64,000 nt of DNA from Bolinopsis microptera. Its lineage: Eukaryota; Ctenophora; Tentaculata; Lobata; Bolinopsidae. Position numbers and translations under genes: made by a program. The notes beneath the pieces are model-generated. The model had not been told where the DNA came from. It made no database searches and worked only from the letters and a program-made list of their open reading frames with translations. Position 1 is the stretch's first letter, and each line of letters starts with the position of its first letter. Shown here piece by piece: positions 22,067 through 36,600 of the stretch. The DNA lies in assembly GCF_026151205.1 (NCBI RefSeq), contig NC_087080.1, positions 4,197,096 to 4,261,095 of the forward strand. Direction: 5' to 3'.

Positions 22067-22803
22067 GGGGGCAGGGGGGGGTCTTTATGAAATTTCTCTC
22101 GAAATTGATTTTATAGCTGTTTCTAATAGAGGGGAGTGATATCTATCTGCTACTTTTGGTCCCATGGAAAAATATTGTTCCTAGCCGAAATTATTGCCGG
22201 TCAAAGGTCAGCGCTCATGTGTAATTGTATTGCGCGAGCGATTTTCAATCGCGCGCCCTGAAAATCGAGTCTAAAAATCTATCTCCTCCTACATTTTTTG
22301 AGCAATCACCTTGAAACTTTCAGGATATGTTCTAAGGACCATTTAGAAACTTTTACTCTTTTTAGAATTTTGAGATAGGCCTTTAAAAATTTTTTACTTT
22401 ATTTTGAAAATCTTCGACCTGGAAAAATCGTCAAAAAAAGAGGTCCAAGATTTTCAAAATGAAATAAAAAATTTTTAAAGGCCTATCTCAAAATTCTAAA
22501 AAGAGTAAAAGTTTCTAAATGGTCCTTAGAACATATCCTGAAAGTTTCAAGGTGATTGCTCAAAAAATGTAGGAGGAGATAGATTTTTAGACTCGATTTT
22601 CAGGGCGCGCGATTGAAAATCGCTCGCGCAATACAATTACACATGAGCGCTGACCTTTGACCGGCAATAATTTCGGCTAGGAACAATATTTTTCCATGGG
22701 ACCAAAAGTAGCAGATAGATATCACTCCCCTCCATTAGAAACAACTATAAAATCAATTTCGAGAGAAATTTCATAAAGACCCCCCCCCCCCCCCCCTGCC
22801 CCC
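22067..22803. mobile_element. 737-bp fold-back element with TTAA target duplication
   Basis: Two near-perfect inverted arms of about 340 bp (GGGGGCAGGGGG...GTCTTTATGAAATTTC and its complement) around a short centre near 22400-22450. TTAA stands at both ends (22063-22066, 22804-22807), as for piggyBac, Kolobok or Sola3 types. It codes for nothing. In the paralogous decayed gene copy the same position (about 19015-19030) has no insert, which confirms insertion after the duplication, or loss of one copy. Confidence 0.9.
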
Positions 22804-22829
22804 TTAAAGAAGGTATTATAAGTACAAAC

Positions 22830-22929
22830 CATGTCCATTGGCTCTTGTATGTTCAATCAATTCGGTAGCCGCAGCAGAGTTCCCAACTGGGAACTTGTGG
22901 CCCCAGTTCGCTTTGATCAATCTGCCTAC
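22830..22929 (-). CDS. Candidate upstream exon of the unknown duplicated gene
   Basis: Minus-strand open stretch after a good acceptor (cacttatttacctcattgtag at about 22930): RLIKANWGHKFPVGNSAAA followed by TELIEHTRANGHG, then CATG and GTTTGT as a weak donor. Conserved in the other gene copy, where a TGA interrupts it. The phase at this donor (1) does not fit the next exon (0), so either the donor is different or this is not a coding exon of the same gene. Confidence 0.35.
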
Positions 22930-23030
22930 AATGAGGTAAATAAGTGCCTTTAGATTTTAAGAAGATTAAGAATAATTACATATTAACATCATCACTATAA
23001 CTAGTTTTAAACATTCTTCCTGATTTCTTC

Positions 23031-26000
23031 ATTGTCATATTCACATTCATATTCGTCATGTTCACTTTCGTCATATATCCACTTGTCAAAATGACGACTG
23101 AACATTAAGGAGAAAAAACAGTGTAACACTACTGTCAGCCAAATTTGCATACATGATTTAATAGCAATAACATGAATAGAGTTAGGAAATATTTCGTGGC
23201 GCTCGATTTAACATCTTCAAACTTGTATGCGAGTGAGATTGAAAATGCGCAGCGTAATTTTTGTTCATGAAATTCGCAACAATATTGTTCATTTTTTAAA
23301 TTCATTTGTTTAAAATTTATTTTTAACGCATAAATTTTTTGAATATATTTTTATAAATGATTATTTCTAATCATAATATCAATTCTATATGTAATCATTG
23401 TAATTGTAATGATGTCCAACAGTACACTTTTTATTTAGTATGTTGTCTAGTTTATTTGTGATTTTTTCCTTTGCTAATTATGGATAAATTACAAATGTTA
23501 ACAATTCACAACAATTTTTTCCCGTTTTTTAAATTATCGTAGATATTGTAGATTATTTAATTACTTTCGTTAATATAAAGTTGGTTTGTGTTTTTACAGC
23601 TTAATAAGCCGCGCATATTGTAATACGCGAAAAGCTGTCACAACATTCAGTAAGATCGTTCTTGTTTGTTAGCGCGCAACGTTCGATAATGTCGCGTTGG
23701 ATAAGAAAAGACCCGTCTGTGGAAGAGGCTGGTGCCCCTGATACGACGAATTTAGTATATAATTGAGGCTCAGTTCCACGTTGTTTTTTGTTGCAAGATG
23801 GCTCGTTATATCCGATCAGAGTAGAATGCTATTTCCTTTTATGATATCCAAACAGAAGCTCATTCAATACAGCGACAAAGGATACGTCTTACTCACGGAC
23901 TTCCGAATAAGCTAGATTTTGGAAGAGATACAGCTTGAGCACACAGTAACAGCGTTGGTGAGTACTATTGATACCATGAGATTACTCATCACTATCTACC
24001 TGTTGACAGATTCTACTGTATTCACAGATTTTTTCATTTATCACCGTGTCTCAGGACTCGGAATTCCATTTCGTCATCCAATGCATGTTCACTACACAAC
24101 ATAGCATTCAACACTGAGATAGTGCACCTGATGAAACATGGCTGATAGATCATTTTTGTTATTGTTCACGGAAAATGAAAAAATTCTTGCAATTCAAAGT
24201 TATTTTTGTTGTAGTCTACTACCCCGTCCATCTGAGAGTCAACACTGCAAATTACGTCTATTTTTTATCTTTTGTGGCTTGATACAGAATCTGTGATGCA
24301 TATAAAAGGATAAACAACAAAATCACAATAGATTAGTTTGACACAACCGGGTGATTTTGGTGTAACCAATCACAGCAAACCACAGTTTGATACAATCATC
24401 GAAATTAAATTTCACATCGTTTGCTAATTGAGTACAATTTATACATAATCGTGTCACGAATACTTCTCATCAAATGGTATACCGGATTAACTTGGTCATC
24501 AGCCAAATTTACGTATGTAACTTAATAGCAACATGTGTTTTGACGTTTACAACAGAGATTCCTAGACATTGATACTTAACCACATGGAAGTTTAACAAAA
24601 ATATATAGATTTAAGAACGATATGATAATTTGTAATCATCTCTTTTAAACACACAATTCTAATTATTTATCAATGTTTTTTGGCAGCAAAGGCGATCATT
24701 CGATTACATGTTGAAACTAGGAATTTTAGAATTAGGATTTATAATACGACTCGTGAAAATTATTGTAAGCGTGATGTTTATACTAACAGCGTTTATGAGC
24801 GCTTCTGTCCATTCAATTGCAGTTTTTTGATTTCAGTGCATTAGAAGCCTCAAGAGTGAATAGTTGTGTTTCAGGTTTTATATAGTAGAGTATATTTAGA
24901 TGGTGTTAACTATTAAAGCAACAATGTTATATCAAACATCACTGCTATAATAACAGTTTTAAAGCTGAACAATTTCAATGAACCGTAAGTTTGAATTTTG
25001 GCCGGATGCCAACATTTTGCTGTTTATGTTTCCTTGTTTGACTGGGATCTAGATAGGGGACTAATGAGGCGTACTCTTCTAATACAAATTTGTCTCTGTA
25101 TGTGATTACAGCTCCCCCTCGGCATCCCCACGCACGACTCCTGAAGTTGTGAATATGCAATTTATTACGGGTATTAGGTTTCTGCAAGAATTCATAATGT
25201 CTATTTACCGACTTTCTGGACGTGATCGAGCAGCTCATCGGTCATCATACAATCTGGCAAAAATCTCAGCTAATCAGGCATTTTTCCATAATATTGACAA
25301 AAGAACTAATCGACAAAAGAGCTTAGTATTTGATGGCTAATTTCCTAGATATTTCTAATCTAACCAGTCTTTGGCATCTGGCAACCTGTGCGGAAAGGCG
25401 AGCATAATTGCCCAGATAACAAGGTGCGATAATTTGACACGTCTAAAAAATATTGGACAGGTAATTGTAGCAGTGGACATTGCGTAATTAGAAACAGGAA
25501 TGAGAGGCCTGGGTTTTTGTTGTGTCAAGGTCAAATTGTGGCAGTTGTTTGGATAGTATATAGCCGAAGTTAGCCTATTATCGTGGGAGACTGGAACATT
25601 TTAACCTTCACAAAAACAGAATACTTCTGAGACTGTTATAGTGACATGATAGTTAGTATTTCGTCCATCTCTAATTTTACTTGGAGATGACAATTCACCA
25701 CAAAAAACTTAAAGAAGCCGACTATTTTAAACTGTACGTGTTTTAGCTGATATAGCTTCTTTGTATTTAGCAACTCGACGGTGGGTATAATGGTGGTGAT
25801 AATGCGATTGTCTAGCGCAGCTTGTAACTCGCTTGAAAAAAATTATGGCATGAGTTCTACTAATTGAATATTAAAAAGGTTATGTTAATAAAATCGCTTT
25901 TAGGTCTAGCTAACCCTTAGGATTCTAACAATTGGAAGATACCGGCCCGACTTGTGCTGTCTGGACTGCTACTCAAGAATTACTTAAATCCGCCGGTCCT

Positions 26001-29000
26001 GCATATAACCGTAACAAATGGAAATGCCAGATTAATGACATCGTTTATTTGACTCAGAGAAAAAAGTCGTAAACTATAAAATCAACGATTCAATATTCCT
26101 CGTCCACTGAGTACTGATGCGAATAGGTAGTCCTGAATTTACCTTGTACCTTGAAACTTTATGTCTTTATGTGCCTATTTGGCTGGTCAACCCAAGCTGT
26201 GTAACGAAGAAAAATGCGGCTTTGATCATCTCGATCTCGTTCTCACGGTTCCATTAGTCGAACTCAAGGTGCTAAATTTAATGCGATGCGATGAGCGAAT
26301 CCCGTATACCGATCAATCGATAATCGCACGCCTTAGTGCCCTACGATATCATGTCAAAGAAATAACCATGAACATTTTAATCTGACACCTTATGTCGCCA
26401 AGTGACGTGCCTCTGGACTATATAAACAGTGAAAAAACCGGTTGGATCCCATTCCTTCTCTCCTAGATCCAGTCTAATCCCTAGATCATGTCTCAGTTCA
26501 TTTCTGGGCATCTTATATTATGTGTAAATGTTGGTCCATTTCCGATAACACTGGCCACTGACAAACTGATATTTTTTCCTATTTAAATGAATTTTTCATT
26601 AACTAACTGTTTATATCATTCAAGTAACCCTCCATCACCCACTCCAGAATGAAGGCTCAAATGGTAGGCGCCATCACTAACTGCCGCAATATTGTGTCAG
26701 TGTCCTACCTCTCCAGCCTCTCCTACTTCCTCTGGGTCCTCTGGCTCTCTTCCCGGACCTCTGCCTTCCTCTACATTCGAGTGAAAATTCGAAACTTCTA
26801 CCTCTTTGTGTTTGATAAGGCGAGCGGTATCAGCAACATACTTAATCTACGAAAACTAATCTCGTGTGGGTTTATTTGGCTCGCGGGTTCTTAGGGCAAT
26901 GTGGATGACATTAATGTCACGCTTTTTGTTGAAATACTTTGCACTTTGTGTAGATGTTTAGGAGTGCTGGAGCACATTACGTGCAAAAACCTTAATGAAA
27001 ACCATCAGCCAGATGTGATCTTTGCCATGACAACGACATCGCATAATGATATCAATAGGGTCTCCATGATTGAAAATTTAAAGTAGCAAGCTAAAACTAA
27101 ATACATATCTTCGAAATAGTAAGTATGTATCCTCTTAGTATGTATCATCTAAGTATGTATCCGCTAGTTCTGTCAACCTGCAAATTTAACTCTTGAAGTA
27201 AATTTAAATTTAAGTGTCACATTAAACATTGAATTTCGCTCTTTATCGCTGTTTATCGACTGTTTCGTATTAAACGATAATTTCTCGGTCACAACTCCAC
27301 TATCACCCAACTGACTAATTCTCACTGAAAAATAGCTTTAACAGTTTAACCAAGTTTGCATTCCAAACCAATCCCTTATAAATTATAGCTGTCCTACCTG
27401 AAACGCTGTAACTTGTAGTTGTATATAAATTTGACGTTCTTCGTACCCATTTGCCTTCCCGTTATTCGGCTATCGATAATTCTTTTGCAAGAATATTTAC
27501 AGCTGGCTTCGTTCTTCGGAATGGCTGCCTGGTTAATGGTTCAGGTTGGATACCTGTATTAGTGCAGATAAATATCATAATCCACGGGTCGGCTTACGGT
27601 TTGAACTTTTCCAAATTAGGTTATGTAAGTCGTGCTAAGAGTCAGGTTATGCGAGAGGCAACTGACATATTGTAAGACCGGAAAGTTCAGTATCATATTG
27701 GACACTGAAACCCCGAAGTTACACTTTGTAGAGAAATCATCTTTCAGCTTAAAAAGTTATGGAGACCATCATTTCTCATAATAGTAAACACTACACATAT
27801 GTCCTGATCCACAGGTTTCTATTTGTCCCTCATTTTTAATACCTCACGTCATTTTGTGCTGAATACCCCGCCGACTTAGAGTCCCACTTCGATTAGCTAA
27901 AAACAGGAAACATTCTACAAAATACATTTTTCTGGTAAGACCCTCTGTCCCTCTCAACCTGGCAAATATACTGTCAAATTTAGACTGTCATTTCTTGTCT
28001 TTTGCTTTTATATATGGCGGTAGGTGTGTTCCATGTAGGAAGCCTGAAGTATAGCATACCATAAACGAAATGTTATATGATGGCGAAGAAGAGCCTTGCT
28101 AGCCTACCCTGTTAAACTGCGTACGATACTGTTGACAAGTCCACTAATTCGTACACACGTCGCCCGAATGAACATCACGTGATACTAATGATAACCAGCA
28201 ATTAGCCGCTCAGGTTATCCCTAAATTAACGGCACGAAATTACCGGTTTCGTCCTGAATTTCCGCCCACAAACAACGCCATCTCCCAATAAATACCTGTG
28301 TTCCAGCTTGTATACTTCAGATGAATTCACTTTCACGCCCATTCAGTTAAAAATATTTCAACAAAAAATCCGGCGTCGGTGATGACAGGAAGAGCAACGC
28401 TGAGAGTGTTGCTGTTACAGTGCGGGATAGCTTATTAACGAAGTTATAAATGTTCAGCTTGGTCATGTGCATTAGCGCCAATTAACCATTCTCTAGTGTC
28501 ATTTCGTTGTTTGCTGTCTGAATTTCAAAACACGCTCAGCTCCTAGCTGCCTAATTGCTCCTCGGGCTATAACTCCTCGAAAATATGGTAGAAAAAAGTG
28601 GTTACTCGTTGTACTATAATCCTTTGGTCTCCCTTGGTCGGAAAGTCCTTAATGCGTGTTTTGAACAAATTGCCAATGTCATAATTGGGGACTTGTATTA
28701 CATAAAAACAGGAGGTAAGTACTAAGTAATGATGCTGGTTCTAATGCATGTTTTGATTTAAGTTTGAGTTTTACAAGTTTTTTTGAATAGCCACGTCAGA
28801 GAGTTTGCACGTCATTTTGGAATACAGTTCAAACTTGAGAGTTGAGTAATATGCATTGGGCATTCATGTTTGGTTTATTATTTATTTTCCGGATACTAGA
28901 CTGACATCATTCACGTGTATTTTAAACAGGTGATCCCACAAGTTTAATGCGCCATCCTAAAAGTAGCATCCAATGCACCTGAAAACAGCTTACAGGATGC

Positions 29001-29594
29001 TCTATAATACGTCTCTATTTAATGCTCTTAAAAGATGTCGAGTTCAATCTGAACGGCCTTCATTATTGCTACGGAAAGTGTATGCACAATGTTTATAATT
29101 CATGGTTTAATGATGGTGTGGACTGTGGGGTGGGGCCTCCTATCTCGTAGTTAGCGTTCTGATGTTATGCAGTAGTTAATTAGAGTGACATTGCAGTGTT
29201 GCAGAATCTGTTGCAGAATCTGGATACAAACTGTTGGAGGCACTTCAGAGATACTCCTTTTTGACTCCTCCCATCTTGATCAAATCATACCCGCATTTCA
29301 TGATTCAAGTTGCCCATTTGAATACAACAGATCGCAGCAATTCACATGTATCCATCAGATCAGTGCTATTCACTCATCAAGTATATACTTAGTACTTACT
29401 TTAGGTACTTTAATGAAATGTTTGATCACATCATAAAAAGTCCTGAGAAATTCGAGAAATTCTATCCTCAATATATATATTTAATGTATATATATATATA
29501 TATTATATATACGCTGAGTGTAAACCACCTTGAAAAAGCTAGTAAAATCCTACACTTTTGTTTTACCGAGATGAAATGTATTTACATTTTTCAA
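23031..29594. other. Long gene-poor sequence
   Basis: About 6.5 kb with no gene I can support. Open frames at 23919, 26161, 26649, 26901 and 27451 lack coding character. A short frame at 23689-23766 (MSRWIRKDPSVEEAGAPDTT start) sits in a slightly GC-richer patch but has no supporting evidence. A possible retrotransposon fragment is at 24975-25238. Confidence 0.5.
24975..25238 (-). pseudogene. Possible LINE endonuclease fragment
   Basis: An 87-residue minus-strand frame holds SRAWGCRGGAVITYRDKFVL, which resembles the GRGGGVaiyyR segment of apurinic-type endonuclease domains in non-LTR retrotransposons. No reverse transcriptase follows nearby. Based on one motif only, so weak. Confidence 0.25.
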
Positions 29595-29729
29595 TCATTC
29601 TAAGACACTCTCTATTTCAGATTCCACAACCTTAATGATTAAGCCAGGATCCGAAGCCTGCTCATTCTAAGACACCCTCTATTTCAGATTCCACAACCTC
29701 AATGATTAAGCCAGGATCCGAAGCCTGCT
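29595..29729. repeat. 67-bp tandem duplication containing a 3' splice site
   Basis: CATTCTAAGACACYCTCTAT onward occurs at 29596-29662 and 29663-29729 with a few differences. Each copy contains ctatttcag and the first coding bases of the exon downstream. Confidence 0.93.
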
Positions 29730-30178
29730 CTCCCCCTGACCCTACCTCACTTAAACATGTTCGGATCATAGAAAACGTCATGAAGCCGCCCTGCCTCGAA
29801 CCCGTTAACGATCACCATCCTTCCACCTACACGACCCCCTCCAAATCTCCGGCCCCTACCGTCACCCAACCGGAAGAAGAAAACACCACCCAGCTGGAAG
29901 AAAACACCACCCAGCTGGAAGAAAACACCACCCAGAAAACACCAACCGCTCTGCAGAGCGCTCAGCAGACCCCTCTTGTGGTGGTGACTGACGAGGCCTG
30001 CATGACCCCCACTAACTGTTTAACCCCCACAACAAGCAGCACCCTCAAAACATCTGAGGAGAGCGTGGTGGGAGAAGTAAAGGACGAGAGTGGGACCGTC
30101 CCTTCTCCTGAACCCACTCAGGGGACTCAGACCAACTCAGATACTCTAGCTAAATCCGAGGACACGTCTACTGAACAG
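29688..30178 (+). CDS. Internal coding exon of an unidentified Thr/Pro/Glu-rich protein
   Basis: An exon with much higher GC than its surroundings and C/G-rich third positions, so clearly under coding selection. Acceptor ctctatttcag ends at 29687; the first two bases complete a codon begun in an upstream exon. The frame stays open to CAG followed by GTTCGTGTAA at 30179, which I take as the donor (phase 0). An ATG lies at 29702. The peptide has no recognised domain: it starts STTSMIKPGSEACSPPDPTS, carries three tandem EENTTQ-type repeats (24-bp repeat, about 29875-29935), then Thr/Ser/Pro-rich sequence and ends SEDTSTEQ. It looks disordered, like the linker of a transcription factor or scaffold protein. 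Using the first copy of the duplicated acceptor (29620) would run into TAA within 16 codons. Neighbouring exons are not identified; the microexon at 44938 is a candidate. Confidence 0.7.
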
Positions 30179-31937
30179 GTTCGTGTAATTACTAAATTGG
30201 TTATTGATTAGCTGATATTACTAAGTTTGGGAGACTAAATCAATAGTTTTTTTTCCCTCGTGACTGAGATTTGACAGAAGAGATTTATCAAATATACGAA
30301 TCTCTGTCACGATTTTCTTTTGCATTACTCTCCCACCTTTTGTCAAGTTTGAAATAGCTTTGATTACGATTGGGGAGGGGATGGGAGAAGAAAAGATTTT
30401 GTGGGGCCCGGGGAGTGGTCGCGTTTGCCGTTTTAATGGATTTAATAACTATAATCACCGAATTATTCCTGGATCGCCCAAGTTGTAACCCTCCCCCATT
30501 GGTTAAGAAACCTGCTCCACAACTGCCACAATCGGAGCAAGTTGGCTCAATATTAAGAGATATCCATCAATAAAACACATTTCACTGCCGGAAAGCTGTT
30601 TAGTAAAAGCTATTCGCCTCACCACTGCAATCCTATTTAAATAGTTTAAATAAGTCCGGGGGTGGCAGTCTAGTGCTCTACAGTCTAGAACCCAGCAATT
30701 TTCTCCACTAGTATTCTTTGTCTTTCAGACAATTAATTCGGCTAAATTAAATGTTTTTCAAAAAATTGGTCATCGTAATTTTCGTGAAACGTTACTTAAC
30801 GGAATTTAGACAGGTATGTAATACAAATTTACCGCGGCTGGTTTTACACAATTACGTCCAATAGAATGGTGACCTATTCATTAGCATATCATAGAAATTT
30901 ACGGCCCCGGTTGACCTTATTCAATTTTATGGACAGTAAAATTAGTGTTTTTTACCTGAAATAAAATAAAGCGTCACGCGTGATAATGTTATTTTGTAAT
31001 TACTCCCACGAGACACACTAATTAGAACCAATTAGTGCTAATTATCGTAGTAATTATCGTGGTACTAATTATCGAAGATTATAAACGAAGTCTTATATCT
31101 GTATCGTATCTAAGTCAGGCCACGATCAGTCGATTCCCAGTTCATCCTAGCTGAGCTGGTTGACTCGTCAGACACGAGCCACTAATTTACAGTTCTATAA
31201 TTATAATATACAAGATAAATGTCATTAGTCATCACTTTTTGCCGTACGACCATCTAGTCGGATCGGATAGTATGTAAGTCTTAGATCACTTTTGAGTTTT
31301 GAAGTATGCTGTTTTAGTTTCTGCCATTATGTTGACCATCTACATTTCTTTACTTTTACCCGTACAAATAACATAACTGTGTAAAAAATGCCAAATCACT
31401 TAAACTGCTGCCCAACACAGATTCTCAGCAGCTGTACCATTATTCCGTTGATTTGCCACTATATTTACCATTATATGATAATGATGTCATTGAGAAAGCA
31501 ACCAGTGCACTATGTATTGTTAGAACCATCAAAACTGTTAATAGTTGTGTTGATTGAAAGTGCTTATTAAAACTGATCCTATAAGTTGTTCTATTGTGGA
31601 TGCACGCAAGGGCGTAACCGTAGACCGAGGGATATGTTATCTTATTTTAAAATAATTGAACGACCGTTGGCCTGAAATTAAATGTGTTGGTCTCTGTTAG
31701 TGTTATGAATCTGAAGACAAGACTGCAGGTGGTGTACATTAAAAGTTATTTATAGCATAAGACTGGAAAACGGCCCTGACTTTGTTGAGGGTCAGCAGCG
31801 CGGTCATTATGTTTTCATCTCTGAAATTAGATAAAGTTTGGGTTAGTGCGAGTATCGGATGACAAACAAACGACTTTAAATGTGCCGAGAGCTAGAGGGA
31901 GAGTGAAAGAGAGTGAGAGACCCGTGACAGAGTTAAC
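30179..31937. other. Intronic or intergenic sequence, nothing recognised
   Basis: Follows the donor of the exon at 29688-30178. The frame at 30370-30573 has no splice or codon support. Confidence 0.45.
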
Positions 31938-31939
31938 CA

Positions 31940-32223
31940 CGGTTTTAGTTGAAGGTACTCAGTCACGCGGGGTTAGTTCAAGGTACTCAGTCACGAGGTG
32001 TTAGTTCAAGGTACTCAGTCACGAGGTTTTAGTTGAAGGTACTCAGTCACGCGGTTTTAGTTCAAGGTACTCAGTCACGAGGTTTTAGTTGAAGGTACTC
32101 AGTCACGAGGTTTTAGTTGAAGGTACTCAGTCACGCGGTTTTAGTTCAAGGTACTCAGTTACGAGGTTTTAGTTGAAGGTACTCAGTCACGAGGTTTTAG
32201 TTGAAGGTACTCAGTCACGAGGC
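31940..32223. repeat. 28-bp minisatellite
   Basis: About ten copies of AAGGTACTCAGTCACGAGGT plus TTTAGTTG, with CACGAG/CACGCG variation between units. Confidence 0.93.
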
Positions 32224-32230
32224 TCAAGTA

Positions 32231-33629
<1,399 letters not shown>

Positions 33630-36600
33630 AGCTTTTGAATCCTACTCTAATTACACTTACCGTGTGCCATGATACATTATATTTAGATGAAATTTGTTGA
33701 AGACCCTCCATTCGTTGAACCAAAGATGAAAATAATTGCAAGTATTTAGCGATAGTACGCCAAACTGATGAAGGGCGCCGTTTGCAAGTTTATCAAATCA
33801 TTGATCACATCAAATCTGTTTAAATTACCACGGTATTTAAATCGTATTTTGACACTTGAGTAGCCAATTTATGCCAACTCATTAAAATTATCTAACTTTC
33901 TTGGTTATGTCCCGGTAAGGTGTCTGAGAAATTGATTTTGAATATTCAAGTTATTTAGCCATATATTCAGTAGCTTAACCAACAAAACTTTAGAAATAGT
34001 TAATAGCGGATAAAATGTAAGCAGGTACATATTAAAGTCACTATTGTGACGGTACATTAGAACTAGACAGAAACAGGCAGTGACCACTCATGAAATTTTG
34101 GCAGATTGCCCATCTAACCCCGGAAATGGTGATCCGGGTGTTGTCCCTAGCTTCAGGGCAACTTCTCATGAATCTGCCCTGAACTGACCTACAGGGGAGT
34201 TATTAGAATATTGCATACTAAAATATAGTAAGCCGTCTAATCGGGAGGTTACAGCATGGACACGGTTTTCTGCCCGTATAAGCTACAAAATAGTTCCTCC
34301 TTAAAAGTAAGGGTTGACCATGTAACTCGACCTTTCTATTATTACAAAGAAATGTATTAGAAAGATACCTTATTTATTATAGAGAAAATATTTACGTCAT
34401 GATGCAGAAAATTTTGTTTTAAACAGATATTTAAAGGTGACGTCTTCTGAAGTGGCCTTTTAACCCCGCATTTGATTTTTTAAATACTCTAAATACTTTG
34501 TGCCGAATTTCATGGTTCCAGTTCCAAGGGATCGCAAGTGATGTGTCATGATTGTAGTAGCTTCAAAGAGCAATATAAAATTTGAAAATTCCATGGCTTA
34601 TTTCAGCTTTCACCTGATCAGATATAGCTTAATGTCCAGTAACTATCGATAATAATATTCTTAACTTGCCTAATTGATGTTACTCAAACAACATAATCTC
34701 GTGATAAAATATACTTGGCTTCCAACCCTTTGTTTCCCAGCGTTACAAAGCTATAGAGCTATAACACTAGAGATAAGTCCTTTGTTTCGCTCACCTGCTA
34801 AGTGCTGAATGTGCTGAATGTGCCACGTTTAGGACTGTTGCACCTCATCACGCTACCAACCTCGTGTACAGTGCTATCTATAATGCACTGCACAGCGGAT
34901 ATATAATATAAAATATATATATATTGCTGCTGTGTAGTAGTGCTCACTACACATCTGTGTGTACTGTATACAGTATTACTTGGCTTACATCAAAATAGAG
35001 AGAGAGGCAGAGACAGAGGAATTTGTATCGATGCCAGGTACGCAGCCTTCATGCATTAGACCGGGCTATTGTACTGTTATACCAGTGGTTTATTGCGTGG
35101 AATGCGCATGTTTTGTCCGCATCATTAGCCAATTGTAGAAGTACTTTATGTTTCAAATTTGGGATTATTGTCAAAAGTCATGACCTATCTGAGTATCTAA
35201 AATTTCTATTTAAGTTTAAATGAAAGCATTTTAACATAATTTCTTAATGCAGAAAATAGAGCTGGCGAATTTTCTTTTTTATTTAGAGGTATGACAGCAC
35301 AAATTCTTCGGTGGCTTAAATTGTCCAAGAAATAAAATAACAAGTATTTTTAATTTTAAATGCACTTTTTAATTAACACTTTTTGCAGTAACCATCTTAA
35401 CTTTTCCTGTACGAAGCGTTTCTTTTCAGAGATTGGATTATATACAGTATATATATAGTTATACAGGCTCTGAGGATCAGCAGTTCTACAATTTAACAGA
35501 CCCATACTTTATAGTAATAAAGGGGCACAGAGATCATATGACCTGTGGTGTAAATCACATAATTAACACATAATTAACACACAAAGTAGCTACTTACAGG
35601 GTTTGTACGGAGCGTCACGACACAGCGAGGGTACTTATAATGTGTACATTTGCTATGTTGTGGAGCTTATATTATATACCATGTAAAGAAGCAAGTTGCG
35701 TGAAGGTCACATAATCAAGTACTCAAATCACGCTGAATTAGCAAGGAGGATTTAATGTTTGGAACTCAGGAGAAAACGGCGGTCTCATGAAGATTGCAAC
35801 AGTTGAGATGGATTAGACAATTAAATAGTATAATTGACTTCCACTCTAATTCGGTCTGACCATCTGAACTCTATAATCATTGATGCGCCCTGAAGTCAGT
35901 ATGCCATTTTCCTCCTCTAAAATTGGATGAGCTCCTTCTACATATTTTAGTTTAGAACTGAAATGAATTGTGTTTATTTTTAGATATGGCGAGGTAAATA
36001 TGACCGGTAAACCCTCTAAAAATAGCCCTACTATTTTAGTTCAGACGATCCCTACTCTCTTAATCATTCATCTATTTGAAAGCCTATATATTATCTTCAA
36101 TCTTCTTACAAGTTTCTGAAAAGTGCCCTTTATGCAAATAATTGAGAGAAGAACTATAATTTATAGTATGAATTAAGCTTTTGGACTTACAGTAATCAGC
36201 CTCTTTTTTTCATAATTGATATTTGATCGGCTCTTTTCTTGAGAATAAAGGTTATAAGCTAGGGACGTCTAGAAAAGATGGTCACGATTGTGATCCATGG
36301 TACAAAGTATAAATACTCAGTGCATTAAATGGTTGTTTCATCTTGAGAGATTTGGTATTTTAGAGGAGCCAGCTGAATTGCTCCAGTTGTAATGTCAGGA
36401 CTGATTTGTAAGAACATAAGCTTTCCATTGTCACTTTGTCAGAGCTTTTGTCGTATTATTCATCACACGCCAACAACATTTAACAATATAACATTGTGAG
36501 CCAATCGAACCGATTCGTGCGAGTAATAATATGCTTATTCACCACATTTCTTAGGATAATGCGTCAGACTCAGATAGCTTTTGTATTTAATATGACACGG

